From positions 1-64,000 of the forward strand of contig NZ_VRYE01000008.1 in NCBI RefSeq assembly GCF_008041835.1: a stretch of 64,000 nt of DNA. Direction: 5' to 3'. This DNA is from Ectopseudomonas mendocina (GTDB lineage: Bacteria; Pseudomonadota; Gammaproteobacteria; Pseudomonadales; Pseudomonadaceae). A program made the position numbers and the translations under genes. The notes below the pieces were generated by a model. That model was not told the DNA's origin and did no database searches. It saw only the letters and a list, made by a program, of their open reading frames with translations. This document shows positions 1-8,008 of this stretch, piece by piece (positions within the stretch are counted from its first letter, which is position 1; the number at the start of each line of letters is the position of its first letter).

Positions 1-1
1 C

Positions 2-1231
2 GGGCCCAAGGTATTCGGCGGTCTGCTGAGTCTGTACGACGCCCTGGCCGGCAAGCGCAACCATCTATTCTACCCGCTGCAGCAGCTGCGCTACCTGGCG
101 CCGGGCATTCGCGAAAATGGCCTGCTCGGTGGCACGCGCTTCTTCGACGCAGTGACCGACGATGCCCGCCTGGTGCAGCGCGTGCTGGGCGAAGCGCGCG
201 CCGAAGGTGCAGAGGCGCTCAATGGCATGCGCGTGGTCGAGCTGCTGCGCGAGGCAGGGCAGGTGGTCGGCGTACTGGCCGAGGATATCGAGACGGGCAA
301 CCGCTACCGCCTGCGCAGCCGCGCCGTGGCCCAGGCGACCGGCGCCTGGGCCGATCGCCTGCGCCAGCCTGGCAATGGTCGCATTCGTCCGCTGCGTGGC
401 AGCCATCTGCTGCTGCCGAGCTGGCGCCTGCCAGTGGCGCATGCCTTCAGTTTTATGCACGCGGTCGATGGGCGGCCGGTGTTCGTCTTCCCCTGGGAAG
501 GCGCAACGGTGATCGGCACCACCGATCTGGATCATGCTGACGAGCTCGATCATGAAGCGGCCATCAGCGTCGAGGAGGTCGATTACCTGCTGGCCGCCTG
601 TACTCAGCAGTTCCCGACTGCGCAGGTGAGCCGGGCCGACGTGCTGTCGACCTGGGCGGGCGTGCGCCCTGTGGTGAGCGATGGTGGCGGCGCTCTGAAA
701 CCCTCGGACGAGAAGCGCGAACATGCGCTGTGGATCGAGCCGGGCAGCGTGACGCTGGCCGGCGGCAAGCTGACCACCTTTCGTCTGCTGGCGCTGGAGG
801 TGCTGCGAGCCTGTGCCGGGTTCGTCGGCAAGCCGGTGGATGATCAGGGCGGTGCGGTCTTCGCTTCGAATATGCCGACACCGATGCCGACCTTGAGCCC
901 GGCGCAGCAACGCCATCTGGCCGGGCGCCATGGTCGCCAGTTGGGCGAGGTGCTGCGCGTGATCGGCGAGGTGGGCAGCGATTGCGTCGCGGGTACGAAC
1001 ACCTTCTGGGCCGAGCTGGCCTGGGCCGCCGAGGGCGAGCTGGTGTTGCATCTGGACGACCTGTTGCTACGCCGCACGCGCCTGGGTCTGCTGCTGGCCG
1101 GAGGCGGCCGCGCCGAACTGTCGCGTATCCGCGTGCTGTGCCAACCGCGCATGGGCTGGAGCGATGCGCGCTGGCTGCAGGAGGAGACGGATTACCTGGC
1201 GTTGTGGCGGCGCTGTTACAGCCTGCCATGA
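2..1231 (+). CDS. FAD-dependent glycerol-3-phosphate dehydrogenase-like protein (5' end outside window)
   Basis: The frame is open from the first bases of the window, so the N-terminal FAD-binding Rossmann segment is missing; 409 residues are visible. Motifs typical of the GlpA/GlpD branch of the DAO superfamily can be read: the DAVTDDARLV segment near the start, ATGAWAD before the substrate domain, RPLRGSHLLLP, a FPWEG...IGTTD stretch and AGGKLTTFR near residue 255. The family oxidises sn-glycerol 3-phosphate to dihydroxyacetone phosphate at the membrane and passes electrons to quinone. An FGGY kinase follows 164 bp downstream on the same strand, which suggests a small polyol or glycerol-type catabolic unit. 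The true substrate is not shown, so no gene symbol is given. Confidence 0.8.
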   Translation, partial: GPKVFGGLLSLYDALAGKRNHLFYPLQQLRYLAPGIRENGLLGGTRFFDAVTDDARLVQRVLGEARAEGAEALNGMRVVELLREAGQVVGVLAEDIETGNRYRLRSRAVAQATGAWADRLRQPGNGRIRPLRGSHLLLPSWRLPVAHAFSFMHAVDGRPVFVFPWEGATVIGTTDLDHADELDHEAAISVEEVDYLLAACTQQFPTAQVSRADVLSTWAGVRPVVSDGGGALKPSDEKREHALWIEPGSVTLAGGKLTTFRLLALEVLRACAGFVGKPVDDQGGAVFASNMPTPMPTLSPAQQRHLAGRHGRQLGEVLRVIGEVGSDCVAGTNTFWAELAWAAEGELVLHLDDLLLRRTRLGLLLAGGGRAELSRIRVLCQPRMGWSDARWLQEETDYLALWRRCYSLP

Positions 1232-1303
1232 CCCGGATCGCACTCCCCGTAGGGTGCGCCGCGCGCATCAGCAATCCCTCGATACTCAGGTCTGCCAGTT
1301 GTC

Positions 1304-1362
1304 GCCCGGATGTAATCCGGGGATGAGTGAAGATGCCGCTCCCGGATTTCATTCGGGCTACG
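1304..1362. repeat. Interspersed palindromic repeat, family A copy 1
   Basis: A GCCCGGATGTAATCCGGG arm is followed after a short spacer by CCCGGATTTCATTCGGGCTACG. The same two-arm pattern recurs at 2968-3026, 10821-10878 and 45663-45711, always between genes. It is a REP-like element able to fold into paired hairpins. It overlaps the upstream ATG at 1327, so that start is repeat sequence and not gene. A degenerate half of repeat family B (GTAGGGTGCGCC) sits just before it near 1248. Confidence 0.7.
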
Positions 1363-1395
1363 CATGGGCATTGGTATAACAAGAAGGATCACACC

Positions 1396-2955
1396 TTGAG
1401 CGAACCAAGCTACCTGCTGAGCATCGACAACGGCACCCAGAGCGTGCGGGCGCTGCTGTTCGATACCAACGGCAACCTGCTCGCCAAAGGCAAGGTGGAG
1501 CTGGATCCGTATTTCTCCAGCCAGCCGGGCTGGGCCGAGCAGGACCCCGAGTACTACTGGGCCAGTCTCGGCGAGGCCTGCCGTCTGCTGTGGCAGCAGG
1601 TGGATATCGACCGCAGCCAGATCAAAGGCGTTGCCGTCACCACCCAGCGCGGCAGCATCATTCATGTCGACGAGCAGGGCGCGCCGCTGCGCCCGGCGAT
1701 TCTCTGGCTCGATCAGCGTCGTGCCGAGGTGGTAGGGCGGATCAAGGGGCTGTGGGGCTGGCTGTTCAAACTGGCGCGTGCCGAAGAGGCGGTCGATCAC
1801 TTTCGTGGTCAGGCCGAAGTCAACTGGGTTGCCCAGCACCAACCGGACATTGCGGCACGCACGCACAAGGTGCTGTTGCTTTCGGGTTTTCTCACCCATC
1901 GCCTGTGTGGTCGCTTCGTCGATTCCACCAGCAGTTGCGTGGCCTACCTGCCGTTCGACTACAAGCGCCTGCGCTGGGCGGCGCCGGGCGACTGGAAATG
2001 GCAAGCGCTTAAGGTGCGCCGTGAGCAACTGCCCGAGCTGTTCAAACCGGGGGAACGACTGGGTCAGATCAGCGCCGAGGCCAGCCGCCATACCGGTATT
2101 CCTGAAGGTCTGCCGCTGATTGCTGCTGGCGCCGACAAGGCCTGCGAGGTGCTGGGTTCTGGCGCACTGCAGCCTGGCACGGCCTGTCTGTCCTACGGCA
2201 CCACCGCGACCATCAACACCACGCGCAGCCGTTATCTGGAAACCATCCCGCTGATTCCGCCCTATCCGGCGGCGCTGCCGGATCACTTCAATACCGAAGT
2301 GATGATCTACCGCGGTTTCTGGATGGTCAGTTGGTTCAAGCGCGAGTTCGGCCTACGCGAGATGCAGCGTGCCGAGGCGCTGGGTGTAGCGCCCGAGGTG
2401 CTGTTCGACGAGCTGGTCAACGCCGTGCCGCCTGGCTCCATGGGGCTGATGCTGCAGCCGTATTGGACGCCGGGCATTCGAGAGCCGGGCCTGGAGGCCA
2501 AGGGCTCGATTATCGGTTTTGGCGACGTGCACACCCGCGCGCATCTGTATCGGGCGATTCTCGAAGGCCTGGCGTATGCGTTGCGTCAGGGTAAGGAACG
2601 CATCGAAAAACGCTCCGGTACGCGCATCGAGCGTCTACGTGTTTCCGGTGGCGGGTCACAAAGCGATGCGGCGATGCAACTGACGGCCGACATTTTCGGC
2701 TTGCCGGCTGAGCGACCGCACCTGTACGAAACCAGCGGGCTGGGGGCTGCGATCAACTGCGCGGTAGGTCTGGGCTTGCACCCGGATTACCCGAGCGCCA
2801 TCGCCGCCATGACTCGGGTTGGTCAGGTGTTCCAGCCGAACCCAGAGGCCCAGCGCGTTTATCAGCAGCTCTACGGGCAGGTCTATCAGCGCATGTACCG
2901 CCAGCTAAAGCCGCTGTACCAGCGCATTCGCAAGATCACCGGCTATCCGGCGTAG
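1396..2955 (+). CDS. FGGY-family carbohydrate kinase
   Basis: A 519-residue sugar or polyol kinase of the FGGY/actin-like fold, which transfers phosphate from ATP. The N-terminal phosphate loop reads SIDNGTQSVRALLFD (residues 8-22). A second conserved block, ADKACEVLGSG followed by SYGTT, lies mid-protein, and the C-terminal signature VSGGGSQSDAAMQLTADIF is present near residue 420. I chose the TTG at 1396 because AAGAAGGA precedes it at a spacing of about 7 bases, whereas the longer ATG at 1327 falls inside an interspersed repeat. The preceding glycerol-3-phosphate dehydrogenase-like gene suggests a shared catabolic pathway. Substrate specificity cannot be read from the sequence, and the protein is not a canonical GlpK. 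Confidence 0.85.
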   Translation: MSEPSYLLSIDNGTQSVRALLFDTNGNLLAKGKVELDPYFSSQPGWAEQDPEYYWASLGEACRLLWQQVDIDRSQIKGVAVTTQRGSIIHVDEQGAPLRPAILWLDQRRAEVVGRIKGLWGWLFKLARAEEAVDHFRGQAEVNWVAQHQPDIAARTHKVLLLSGFLTHRLCGRFVDSTSSCVAYLPFDYKRLRWAAPGDWKWQALKVRREQLPELFKPGERLGQISAEASRHTGIPEGLPLIAAGADKACEVLGSGALQPGTACLSYGTTATINTTRSRYLETIPLIPPYPAALPDHFNTEVMIYRGFWMVSWFKREFGLREMQRAEALGVAPEVLFDELVNAVPPGSMGLMLQPYWTPGIREPGLEAKGSIIGFGDVHTRAHLYRAILEGLAYALRQGKERIEKRSGTRIERLRVSGGGSQSDAAMQLTADIFGLPAERPHLYETSGLGAAINCAVGLGLHPDYPSAIAAMTRVGQVFQPNPEAQRVYQQLYGQVYQRMYRQLKPLYQRIRKITGYPA

Positions 2956-2967
2956 GGTGCCAATTTT

Positions 2968-3026
2968 TAGCCCGGATGAAATCCGGGGCAGCGTATCCAG
3001 CTTTCCCAGATTTCATCGGGCTACGG
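2968..3026. repeat. Interspersed palindromic repeat, family A copy 2
   Basis: GCCCGGATGAAATCCGGGG and, after a short spacer, CCCAGATTTCATCGGGCTACGG form the same two arms as at 1304-1362. The copy lies directly after the FGGY kinase stop codon and could act as a transcript-end structure. Confidence 0.7.
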
Positions 3027-3055
3027 GCGAAGATAATGACCCCACGCAGCTTGGC

Positions 3056-3130
3056 GTAGGAGCCCCGCCTCGGGGCGAAGCTTTGTCAGGCGGTGCCGCC
3101 CAGATTCGCGGCGGGGCGCCGCTCCTACAG
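3056..3130. repeat. Interspersed inverted repeat, family C copy 1
   Basis: GTAGGAGCCCCGCCTCGGGG at the left and GGCGGGGCGCCGCTCCTACAG at the right are inverted arms of about 20 bases. A related copy in the other orientation is at 7520-7580. The element fills the gap between convergent genes. Confidence 0.6.
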
Positions 3131-3158
3131 ATTTGGCGCTTGCGCCAAGCGGCCGCTT

Positions 3159-3530
3159 TTACTCTGTACGCCAGATGATCTCGGTTTCGCCATCGGCATC
3201 GACCTTGATCCAGCGGTCGGCCTCTTCATCGCTCTCGTCTTCTACCCAAGTCCCCGGTGCGCAGCGTACCTGCACGCCGAGCGCGGCATAGGCGGCGCGG
3301 GCGCAGGCGAGGTCGTCGGCCCAGGGCGTGGTGTCGCTTTCCAGATACAGGCTGTGCCATTTGCCCACGGCTTTCGGCAGCCAGGTCACCGGCACGTCGC
3401 CGGCCCTGCACTTGAAGGTCTGGCCTTTCTGCTGCCAGTCGCTGCACGGGCCGAGTGCCTCACCCAGCCACTGCGCCACGGCGTCGCGTTCGGCGTCTTT
3501 GAGGTAGATCTCGATGTCGGGTTGGCGCAT
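3159..3530 (-). CDS. Conserved small protein of unknown function
   Basis: A 123-residue acidic soluble protein beginning MRQPDIEIYLKDAE with no signal peptide or membrane segment. I do not recognise the family. The sequence has conserved-looking aromatic and tryptophan positions (WLGEALG, KWHSLYLES, ADRWIKVDADGETEIIWR). It is the last gene of the minus-strand dapE-rlmA unit. An ATG at 3539 overlaps the rlmA stop (ATGA), but the AGGA Shine-Dalgarno is better spaced (8 bases) for the ATG at 3530, so I used the shorter form. Translational coupling to rlmA is likely either way. Confidence 0.65.
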   Translation of the reverse strand: MRQPDIEIYLKDAERDAVAQWLGEALGPCSDWQQKGQTFKCRAGDVPVTWLPKAVGKWHSLYLESDTTPWADDLACARAAYAALGVQVRCAPGTWVEDESDEEADRWIKVDADGETEIIWRTE

Positions 3531-3535
3531 TGGGT

Positions 3536-4348
3536 TCATTCCTGAGTGTTGACGATCCAATCGTAGCGGATCGAAACGGTGACATCGAAGGGCGCGGCAA
3601 TCACCGCTTCGCGGCGTTCGGCACTGGCGCGCCAGCCGTGTGGGGTCATGGCCAGCAGGTCGGCGCGGGCCTGGGCGTCGGCCAGATGCAGGGTGAATTC
3701 CAGGGTTTCGCTGTGCGCCAGGTGCATGCCGGGCGGAATCAGCGCCAGGTGCTTCTCGTCGTCGTAATCGCGCACCTCGTCGTACAGCTTCTGCCGCAGT
3801 TCCATTAGGTGCACGCGAGTCGGACCCATGCGCAGCAGGCCGCCGCCGGGGGCAAGCAGGCGCTTGGCCTCGGACCAGTCGAGCGGGCTGAAGACGCTGG
3901 CCAGCAGCTGGCAACTGGCATCGGCCAATGGCACGCGGGCCATGCTTGCCACCAGCCAGCTCAGTTGCGGCGCGCGCTTGCAGGCACGCTTGACTGCTTC
4001 GCGGGAGATGTCCAGGGCGTAGCCGTCGGCGTGGGGCAGGGCGCGGGCGATCTGCTCGGTGTAATACCCCTCGCCGCAGCCGATATCCAGCCAGCGTGCG
4101 GGCGCGTACTCGGCCGCCAGTGTGGCCAGGCGTGCGGCCAGCGGGGCGTAGTGGCCGCCTTCGAGAAAACGCCGGCGCGCCTCGACCATGGCGGCGTTGT
4201 CGCCGGGGTCGCGGCTGTTCTTGTGTTGCACCGGCAGCAGGTTGTAGTACCCCTGCCGGGCGCGGTCAAAGCTGTGCCGGTTTGCGCAGGCCAGGCCGTT
4301 GCCGTTTTGCTCGAGCGGCGCTTGGCAGATGGGGCAGATCAGGCTCAT
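3536..4348 (-). CDS. rlmA: 23S rRNA (guanine-N1)-methyltransferase RlmA
   Basis: A 270-residue SAM-dependent RNA methyltransferase. The N-terminus has the zinc-ribbon cysteines of the RlmA family (CPIC at residues 5-8, then a second C/H set around [12 protein letters not shown]). The SAM site follows as [15 protein letters not shown] near residue 85. Family members methylate N1 of G745 in 23S rRNA helix 35 in Gram-negative bacteria. The start overlaps the dapE stop by four bases (ATGA), which indicates coupled translation. Assignment between RlmA(I) and a looser putative RNA methyltransferase rests on the zinc motif plus length, both of which fit. Confidence 0.85.
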   Translation of the reverse strand: MSLICPICQAPLEQNGNGLACANRHSFDRARQGYYNLLPVQHKNSRDPGDNAAMVEARRRFLEGGHYAPLAARLATLAAEYAPARWLDIGCGEGYYTEQIARALPHADGYALDISREAVKRACKRAPQLSWLVASMARVPLADASCQLLASVFSPLDWSEAKRLLAPGGGLLRMGPTRVHLMELRQKLYDEVRDYDDEKHLALIPPGMHLAHSETLEFTLHLADAQARADLLAMTPHGWRASAERREAVIAAPFDVTVSIRYDWIVNTQE

Positions 4349-5487
4349 GCGAGAAGCTTGACCATGGTCTGGTAATACACCTCGGTGAGCAGATCGAGAT
4401 CGCTGGCCAGTACGCGCTCATTGATCTGATGGATGGTGGCATTGACCGGGCCAAGCTCGACCACCTGGGTGCCCAGGGTGGCGATAAAGCGACCGTCCGA
4501 GGTGCCGCCGCTGGTGGACGGCGTGGTGTCGCGACCGGTGACGTTCTTGATGCTGGCGGCCACGGCGTCGAGCAGGTCGCCCGGCTGGGTGAGGAAGGGC
4601 AGACCGGACAGCGCCCACTCCAGGTGATAGTCCAGGCCGTGCTTGTCGAGGATGGCGGTGACGCGCTGCTGCAGGCCCTCCACGGTGGACTCGGTGGAGA
4701 AGCGGAAGTTGAACACCGCCTTCAGCTCACCGGGGATGACGTTGGTGGCGCCAGTGCCGGAGTTGAGGTTGGAGACCTGGAAGCTGGTCGGTGGGAAGTA
4801 GTCGTTGCCGTGATCCCAATGCTCGGCGGCCAGTTCGGCCAGCGCCGGGGCAGCGAGATGAATCGGGTTCTTCGCCAGGTGCGGGTAGGCGACGTGGCCC
4901 TGCTTGCCGTACACGGTCAGGGTGCAGCCGAGCGAGCCACGACGGCCGTTCTTGACTACGTCGCCGAGCAGGGTAGTGCTCGACGGTTCGCCGACGATGC
5001 ACCAGTCCAGGCGCTCGTTGCGCTCGCGCAGGCGCTCGACCACGGCCTTGGTGCCGTGCTGGGCCGGGCCTTCCTCGTCGCTTGTGATCAAGAAGGCGAT
5101 GGCCCCCTTGTGCTGAGGATAGTCAGCGACGAAGCGCTCGACGGCGACGATCATGCTCGCCAGGCTGCCTTTCATGTCCGCTGCGCCACGGCCGCAGAGC
5201 ATGCCGTCTTCATCGACGCGCACGTCGAATGGCTGGTATTGCCAGGCGTCCAACGGGCCGGTGGGCACCACGTCGGTGTGGCCGGCGAAGCACAGCACGG
5301 GGCCGTCGCCACCGCGTTTGGCCCAGAAGTTCTCCACCTCTTCGATGCGCATGCGTTCGATCTCGAAGCCGCAGGCAGCCAGGCGACGCATCATCAGTTC
5401 CTGGCAACCTTCGTCGACCGGGGTCACGGACGGGCGGCGAATCAGGTCGAAAGCGAGTTCCAGGGTCGGGGTGAGGGGGGCGGTCAT
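4345..5487 (-). CDS. dapE: Succinyl-diaminopimelate desuccinylase
   Basis: A 380-residue M20 metallopeptidase-like enzyme that hydrolyses N-succinyl-LL-diaminopimelate to LL-diaminopimelate and succinate in lysine and peptidoglycan-precursor synthesis. Metal and catalytic motifs are seen: [10 protein letters not shown] near residue 70, GRGAADMKG near 100 with the bridging aspartate, and TSDEEG near 135 with the catalytic glutamates. [11 protein letters not shown] lies near the C-terminus. I start at [10 protein letters not shown], which gives the usual family length; the open frame upstream is unsupported. dapC and dapD of the same pathway lie 5-6 kb away on the same strand. Confidence 0.95.
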   Translation of the reverse strand: MTAPLTPTLELAFDLIRRPSVTPVDEGCQELMMRRLAACGFEIERMRIEEVENFWAKRGGDGPVLCFAGHTDVVPTGPLDAWQYQPFDVRVDEDGMLCGRGAADMKGSLASMIVAVERFVADYPQHKGAIAFLITSDEEGPAQHGTKAVVERLRERNERLDWCIVGEPSSTTLLGDVVKNGRRGSLGCTLTVYGKQGHVAYPHLAKNPIHLAAPALAELAAEHWDHGNDYFPPTSFQVSNLNSGTGATNVIPGELKAVFNFRFSTESTVEGLQQRVTAILDKHGLDYHLEWALSGLPFLTQPGDLLDAVAASIKNVTGRDTTPSTSGGTSDGRFIATLGTQVVELGPVNATIHQINERVLASDLDLLTEVYYQTMVKLLA

Positions 5488-5565
5488 GGCGGCTCCGGTA
5501 CAGCGGCTGGCGTGAAAGCTGGCCATATTACCGTGAAAGTCGCGTGGCGACGCCATCCTTGATGG

Positions 5566-5610
5566 CCTTCTCCCTCTGGGAGAAGGTGGCGCGAAGCGCC
5601 GGATGAGGGA
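5566..5610. repeat. Short intergenic hairpin repeat, family D copy 1
   Basis: CTTCTCCCTCTGGGAGAAGG is a compact hairpin followed by GGCGCGAAGCGCC and GGATGAGGG. A related copy (CCCTCTCCCGGAGGGAGAGGGG) is at 9236-9271. This type of repeat is common between genes in pseudomonads. Confidence 0.55.
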
Positions 5611-5680
5611 CGGCCGCACGGCGCATTCGCGGTAAATGCAGCTCGATACGACGGGCCGACGGCTGACCTGTTCGACAGGC

Positions 5681-5709
5681 TTGGGTGGGCAGGGTGCTAT
5701 CTCTATAAT
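5681..5709 (+). promoter_or_regulatory. Probable sigma70 promoter of tcdA
   Basis: A perfect TATAAT at 5704-5709 lies 17 bases after TTGGGT at 5681-5686. The start codon is 24 bases further on. The -35 match is weak and the site is predicted only from sequence. Confidence 0.55.
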
Positions 5710-5733
5710 GCGCGCCTTCCTGTAGGGGGTGTG

Positions 5734-6543
5734 ATGAACACAGACGATCAGCGTTTCGGCGGCATTGCCCGGCTCTACGGCCAGGAGGGCTATCAGCACC
5801 TGGCGGCTGCGCATGTGGCGGTGGTCGGTATCGGCGGTGTCGGTTCCTGGGTGGCCGAGGCGCTGGCGCGTTCCGGGGTTGGCGAGATTTCCCTGTTCGA
5901 CCTCGATGATGTCTGCATCACCAACACCAACCGGCAGATCCAGGCGCTCGACGGCGCCGTGGGCAAGGCCAAGGTCGAGGTCATGGCCGAACGTATCCGC
6001 GCCATCAACCCGGCCTGCGTGGTGCATGCGGTGGCCGATTTCGTAACCCGCGAGACCATGGCCGAGTACATCACCGAACAGCTCGACGGGGTGATCGACT
6101 GCATCGACAGCGTGCCGGCCAAGGCGGCGCTGATCGCCTGGTGCAAGCGGCGCAAGATCCAGATCGTCACCACCGGTGGCGCGGGCGGGCAGATCGACCC
6201 GACCCAGGTGCAGGTCGCCGATCTGAACAAGACCTTCAACGACCCATTGGCGGCCAAGGTGCGCTCCCTGCTGCGCCGCGACTATGGCTTTTCCCGTACG
6301 CCGGGGCGCAACTACAGCGTGCCTTGCGTGTTTTCCACCGAACAATTGCGCTACCCCAAGCCCGATGGCAGCGTGTGCCAGGCCAAGGGCTTCGTCGGTG
6401 AGGGGGTACGTCTCGATTGTGCCGGTGGTTTCGGTGCGGTGATGATGGTCACCGCCACCTTCGCCATGGCTGCCACCGCCAAGATGGTGGACAAGCTGGT
6501 GGCCGGAGCACGTCGGCCTGCCGAGCGACAGCGCGGTGAGTGA
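5734..6543 (+). CDS. tcdA: tRNA threonylcarbamoyladenosine dehydratase TcdA
   Basis: A 269-residue E1-like (ThiF/MoeB superfamily) enzyme that ATP-dependently cyclises t6A37 to ct6A37 in ANN-decoding tRNAs. The nucleotide-binding glycine loop [17 protein letters not shown] is near residue 32, followed by the conserved TNTNRQIQ block and the DCIDSVPAK segment. The ATG at 5734 is preferred over the adjacent GTG at 5731 because GGGGG at 5725-5729 is then better placed. In E. coli the csdA-csdE sulfur-transfer pair neighbours this gene (formerly csdL); here csdE and csdA are 1-2.5 kb downstream on the opposite strand, so the functional neighbourhood is kept. Confidence 0.92.
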   Translation: MNTDDQRFGGIARLYGQEGYQHLAAAHVAVVGIGGVGSWVAEALARSGVGEISLFDLDDVCITNTNRQIQALDGAVGKAKVEVMAERIRAINPACVVHAVADFVTRETMAEYITEQLDGVIDCIDSVPAKAALIAWCKRRKIQIVTTGGAGGQIDPTQVQVADLNKTFNDPLAAKVRSLLRRDYGFSRTPGRNYSVPCVFSTEQLRYPKPDGSVCQAKGFVGEGVRLDCAGGFGAVMMVTATFAMAATAKMVDKLVAGARRPAERQRGE

Positions 6544-6591
6544 GTCACGGCTGGCGGCAATGCCAGTCGGTTCAGTGCAACGCTATGCACT

Positions 6592-7020
6592 ATCGATGAC
6601 CTGCAGCCATATCTAATCGGTACGACGCTGGGCTATTCCTACGGCTCAGCGTTTGATGAAGCCATGCACTTGGAGCGTTTGCAGGTCGAGCAAAGCAGCC
6701 GGGAGGACGTCAGCTTCCGCCTGCTGGAGTTGAAACGAATCGATCTGCACCCGCAGGATCGTGCCGTCGGTTATGCCATGCTGCGTCGCCAGTTTCCCGG
6801 TGGCGAGATCACTCATCACCCTCGCCGCCTGAACCGGGAGCCGCTGCGTTTGCTGTTTCGCAAGGATGATCGGCAAAGCGCGCAGCTGTTGCGTCAGTTC
6901 AATGCGGAGCTGCGCCGCTTAGCCGAGCACGGCGACCTTGAGCGCCTGCAGCAGGCGCTCAATACCGGCAATGCCGATGACTGGCAGCCCACTAACCCTT
7001 CTCAGGCGCTGCGTGATTGA
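6592..7020 (+). pseudogene. 5'-truncated family-3 solute-binding protein fragment
   Basis: The translated frame from 6592 (IDDLQPYLIGTTLGYSYGSAF) through MHLERL at 6664 to the stop at 7018-7020 resembles the second lobe and C-terminus of periplasmic amino-acid-type solute-binding proteins (SBP family 3): an LxGxTLGYSYG motif, LLELKRIDL, then VGYAM and a final amphipathic helix. The N-terminal lobe and any signal peptide are missing, because the frame meets the tcdA stop codon immediately upstream. No good ribosome binding site is seen before the ATG at 6664. I read this as a gene remnant; a short expressed protein from 6664 (118 residues) is possible but less likely. Confidence 0.6.
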
Positions 7021-7050
7021 GCTGCCTAAGCCTTATCTGGAGTCATGAAC

Positions 7051-7521
7051 ATGCTCAATAACGATGTACTGCGCAGCCTGCGCTATCTGCTGGATGTCAG
7101 CGACGCCAAGCTGGAGGCGCTCTGCCAGTTGGCGGATTACCCGGTGGAGCCGGGGCTGATTTCGGCCTGCCTGCTGCGTGAGGACGAGCCCGGTTATCGC
7201 GCCTGCAGCGATGTGCTGCTGGCTCATGTGCTCGAAGGCCTGGTGTTTCACAGGCGCGGCAAGGATGACAGCCGCGCTCCCCTGCCGGTGCCCAAACGGC
7301 TGACCAACAACATCGTGCTGAAGAAGCTGCGTGTGGCCTTCGAACTGCGCGACGACGACCTCCAGGCGATCCTGCAGGCGGCTGACCTGCCGATGTCCAA
7401 GAGCGAGCTCAGTGCATTGTTCCGCGCGCCGGAGCACAAGCACTACCGTGAGTGTGGTGATCAGGTACTGCGCAATTTCCTGCGTGGGCTGACGATTCGC
7501 GAGAGGGGCAAGCACGACTGA
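7051..7521 (+). CDS. YehS-like DUF1456 family protein
   Basis: A 156-residue protein made of two DUF1456 repeats. The first begins MLNNDVLRSLRYLLDVSDAKL and the second, near residue 80, begins NNIVLKKLRVAFELRDDDL; each ends with a FLRGL/VLEGL-type helix. The E. coli relative is YehS, whose role is unknown. The ATG at 7051 matches the YehS N-terminus and has GGAG at 7039-7042 (spacing 8); the upstream ATG at 7045 is too close to it. It stands alone between a pseudogene and the convergent csdE. Confidence 0.85.
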   Translation: MLNNDVLRSLRYLLDVSDAKLEALCQLADYPVEPGLISACLLREDEPGYRACSDVLLAHVLEGLVFHRRGKDDSRAPLPVPKRLTNNIVLKKLRVAFELRDDDLQAILQAADLPMSKSELSALFRAPEHKHYRECGDQVLRNFLRGLTIRERGKHD

Positions 7522-7580
7522 AAGCTTCGCCCCGGGGCGGGGCTCCTACGCTATGGAGTGGCGGCAAGCGCCCCGCGACG
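7520..7580. repeat. Interspersed inverted repeat, family C copy 2
   Basis: GAAAGCTTCGCCCCGGGGCGGGGCTCCTACG is the reverse of the left part of the copy at 3056-3130, followed by a diverged second arm (GGCGGCAAGCGCCCCGCGACG). It lies between the convergent yehS-like gene and csdE and may serve both as transcript end. Confidence 0.55.
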
Positions 7581-7588
7581 AATGGTTT

Positions 7589-8008
7589 TTAGGCGGAGCG
7601 CCCCGCCAACTCGCGCATACGCTGCAGCACCGCGTTGAGACCATTGCTGCGCGAGGGCGATAGCTGCCGCTGCAGCCCCAACTGGTTGAACCAGTCGACC
7701 AGATCGACACGGGCCAGCTCGGCGCGAGACAGGCCTTCGACCCGCGCCAGCAACACAGCCAGCAAGCCGCGCAGCAGACGGGCGTCGCTGCTGGCGCGAA
7801 AGTGCAGGTGTTCGCCGCGGTGTTCGGCGATCAGCCAGACAAGGCTCTCGCAGCCATGCACGCGGTGCGCGTCGACGCGTTCGGCATCGCTCAGCGGCTG
7901 CAGGCGTTCGCCCCATTGCATCAGCAGGCGCGCGCGCTGCTCCCAGCCAGGGCAGGCACTGAATGCGCTCAGGGCCTCTTCAGCGGAGGTGGGCAGTCGC
8001 ATCGTCAT
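7589..8008 (-). CDS. csdE: SufE-family sulfur acceptor CsdE
   Basis: A 139-residue SufE/CsdE protein. The acceptor cysteine lies in HRVHGCESLVWL (about residue 53), where the family takes persulfide from its cysteine desulfurase partner. The C-terminal LGLQRQLSPSRSNGL motif is also typical. The start ATG at 8008 overlaps the csdA stop by four bases (ATGA), so the two are coupled. A second ATG at 8002 is an alternative start. The pairing with csdA and the nearby tcdA point to CsdE rather than the SufE of the suf operon. Confidence 0.88.
   Translation of the reverse strand: MTMRLPTSAEEALSAFSACPGWEQRARLLMQWGERLQPLSDAERVDAHRVHGCESLVWLIAEHRGEHLHFRASSDARLLRGLLAVLLARVEGLSRAELARVDLVDWFNQLGLQRQLSPSRSNGLNAVLQRMRELAGRSA

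Noticed and set aside
1327..1395. Longer start of the FGGY kinase at 1327
   Set aside because: The extra 23 codons come from a family A repeat; the TTG at 1396 has a well-spaced ribosome binding site.
4345..6345. A 666-codon minus-strand frame covering dapE and the antisense of tcdA
   Set aside because: The dapE family start [10 protein letters not shown] at 5487 accounts for the gene; the rest is stop-poor antisense of a high-GC gene.
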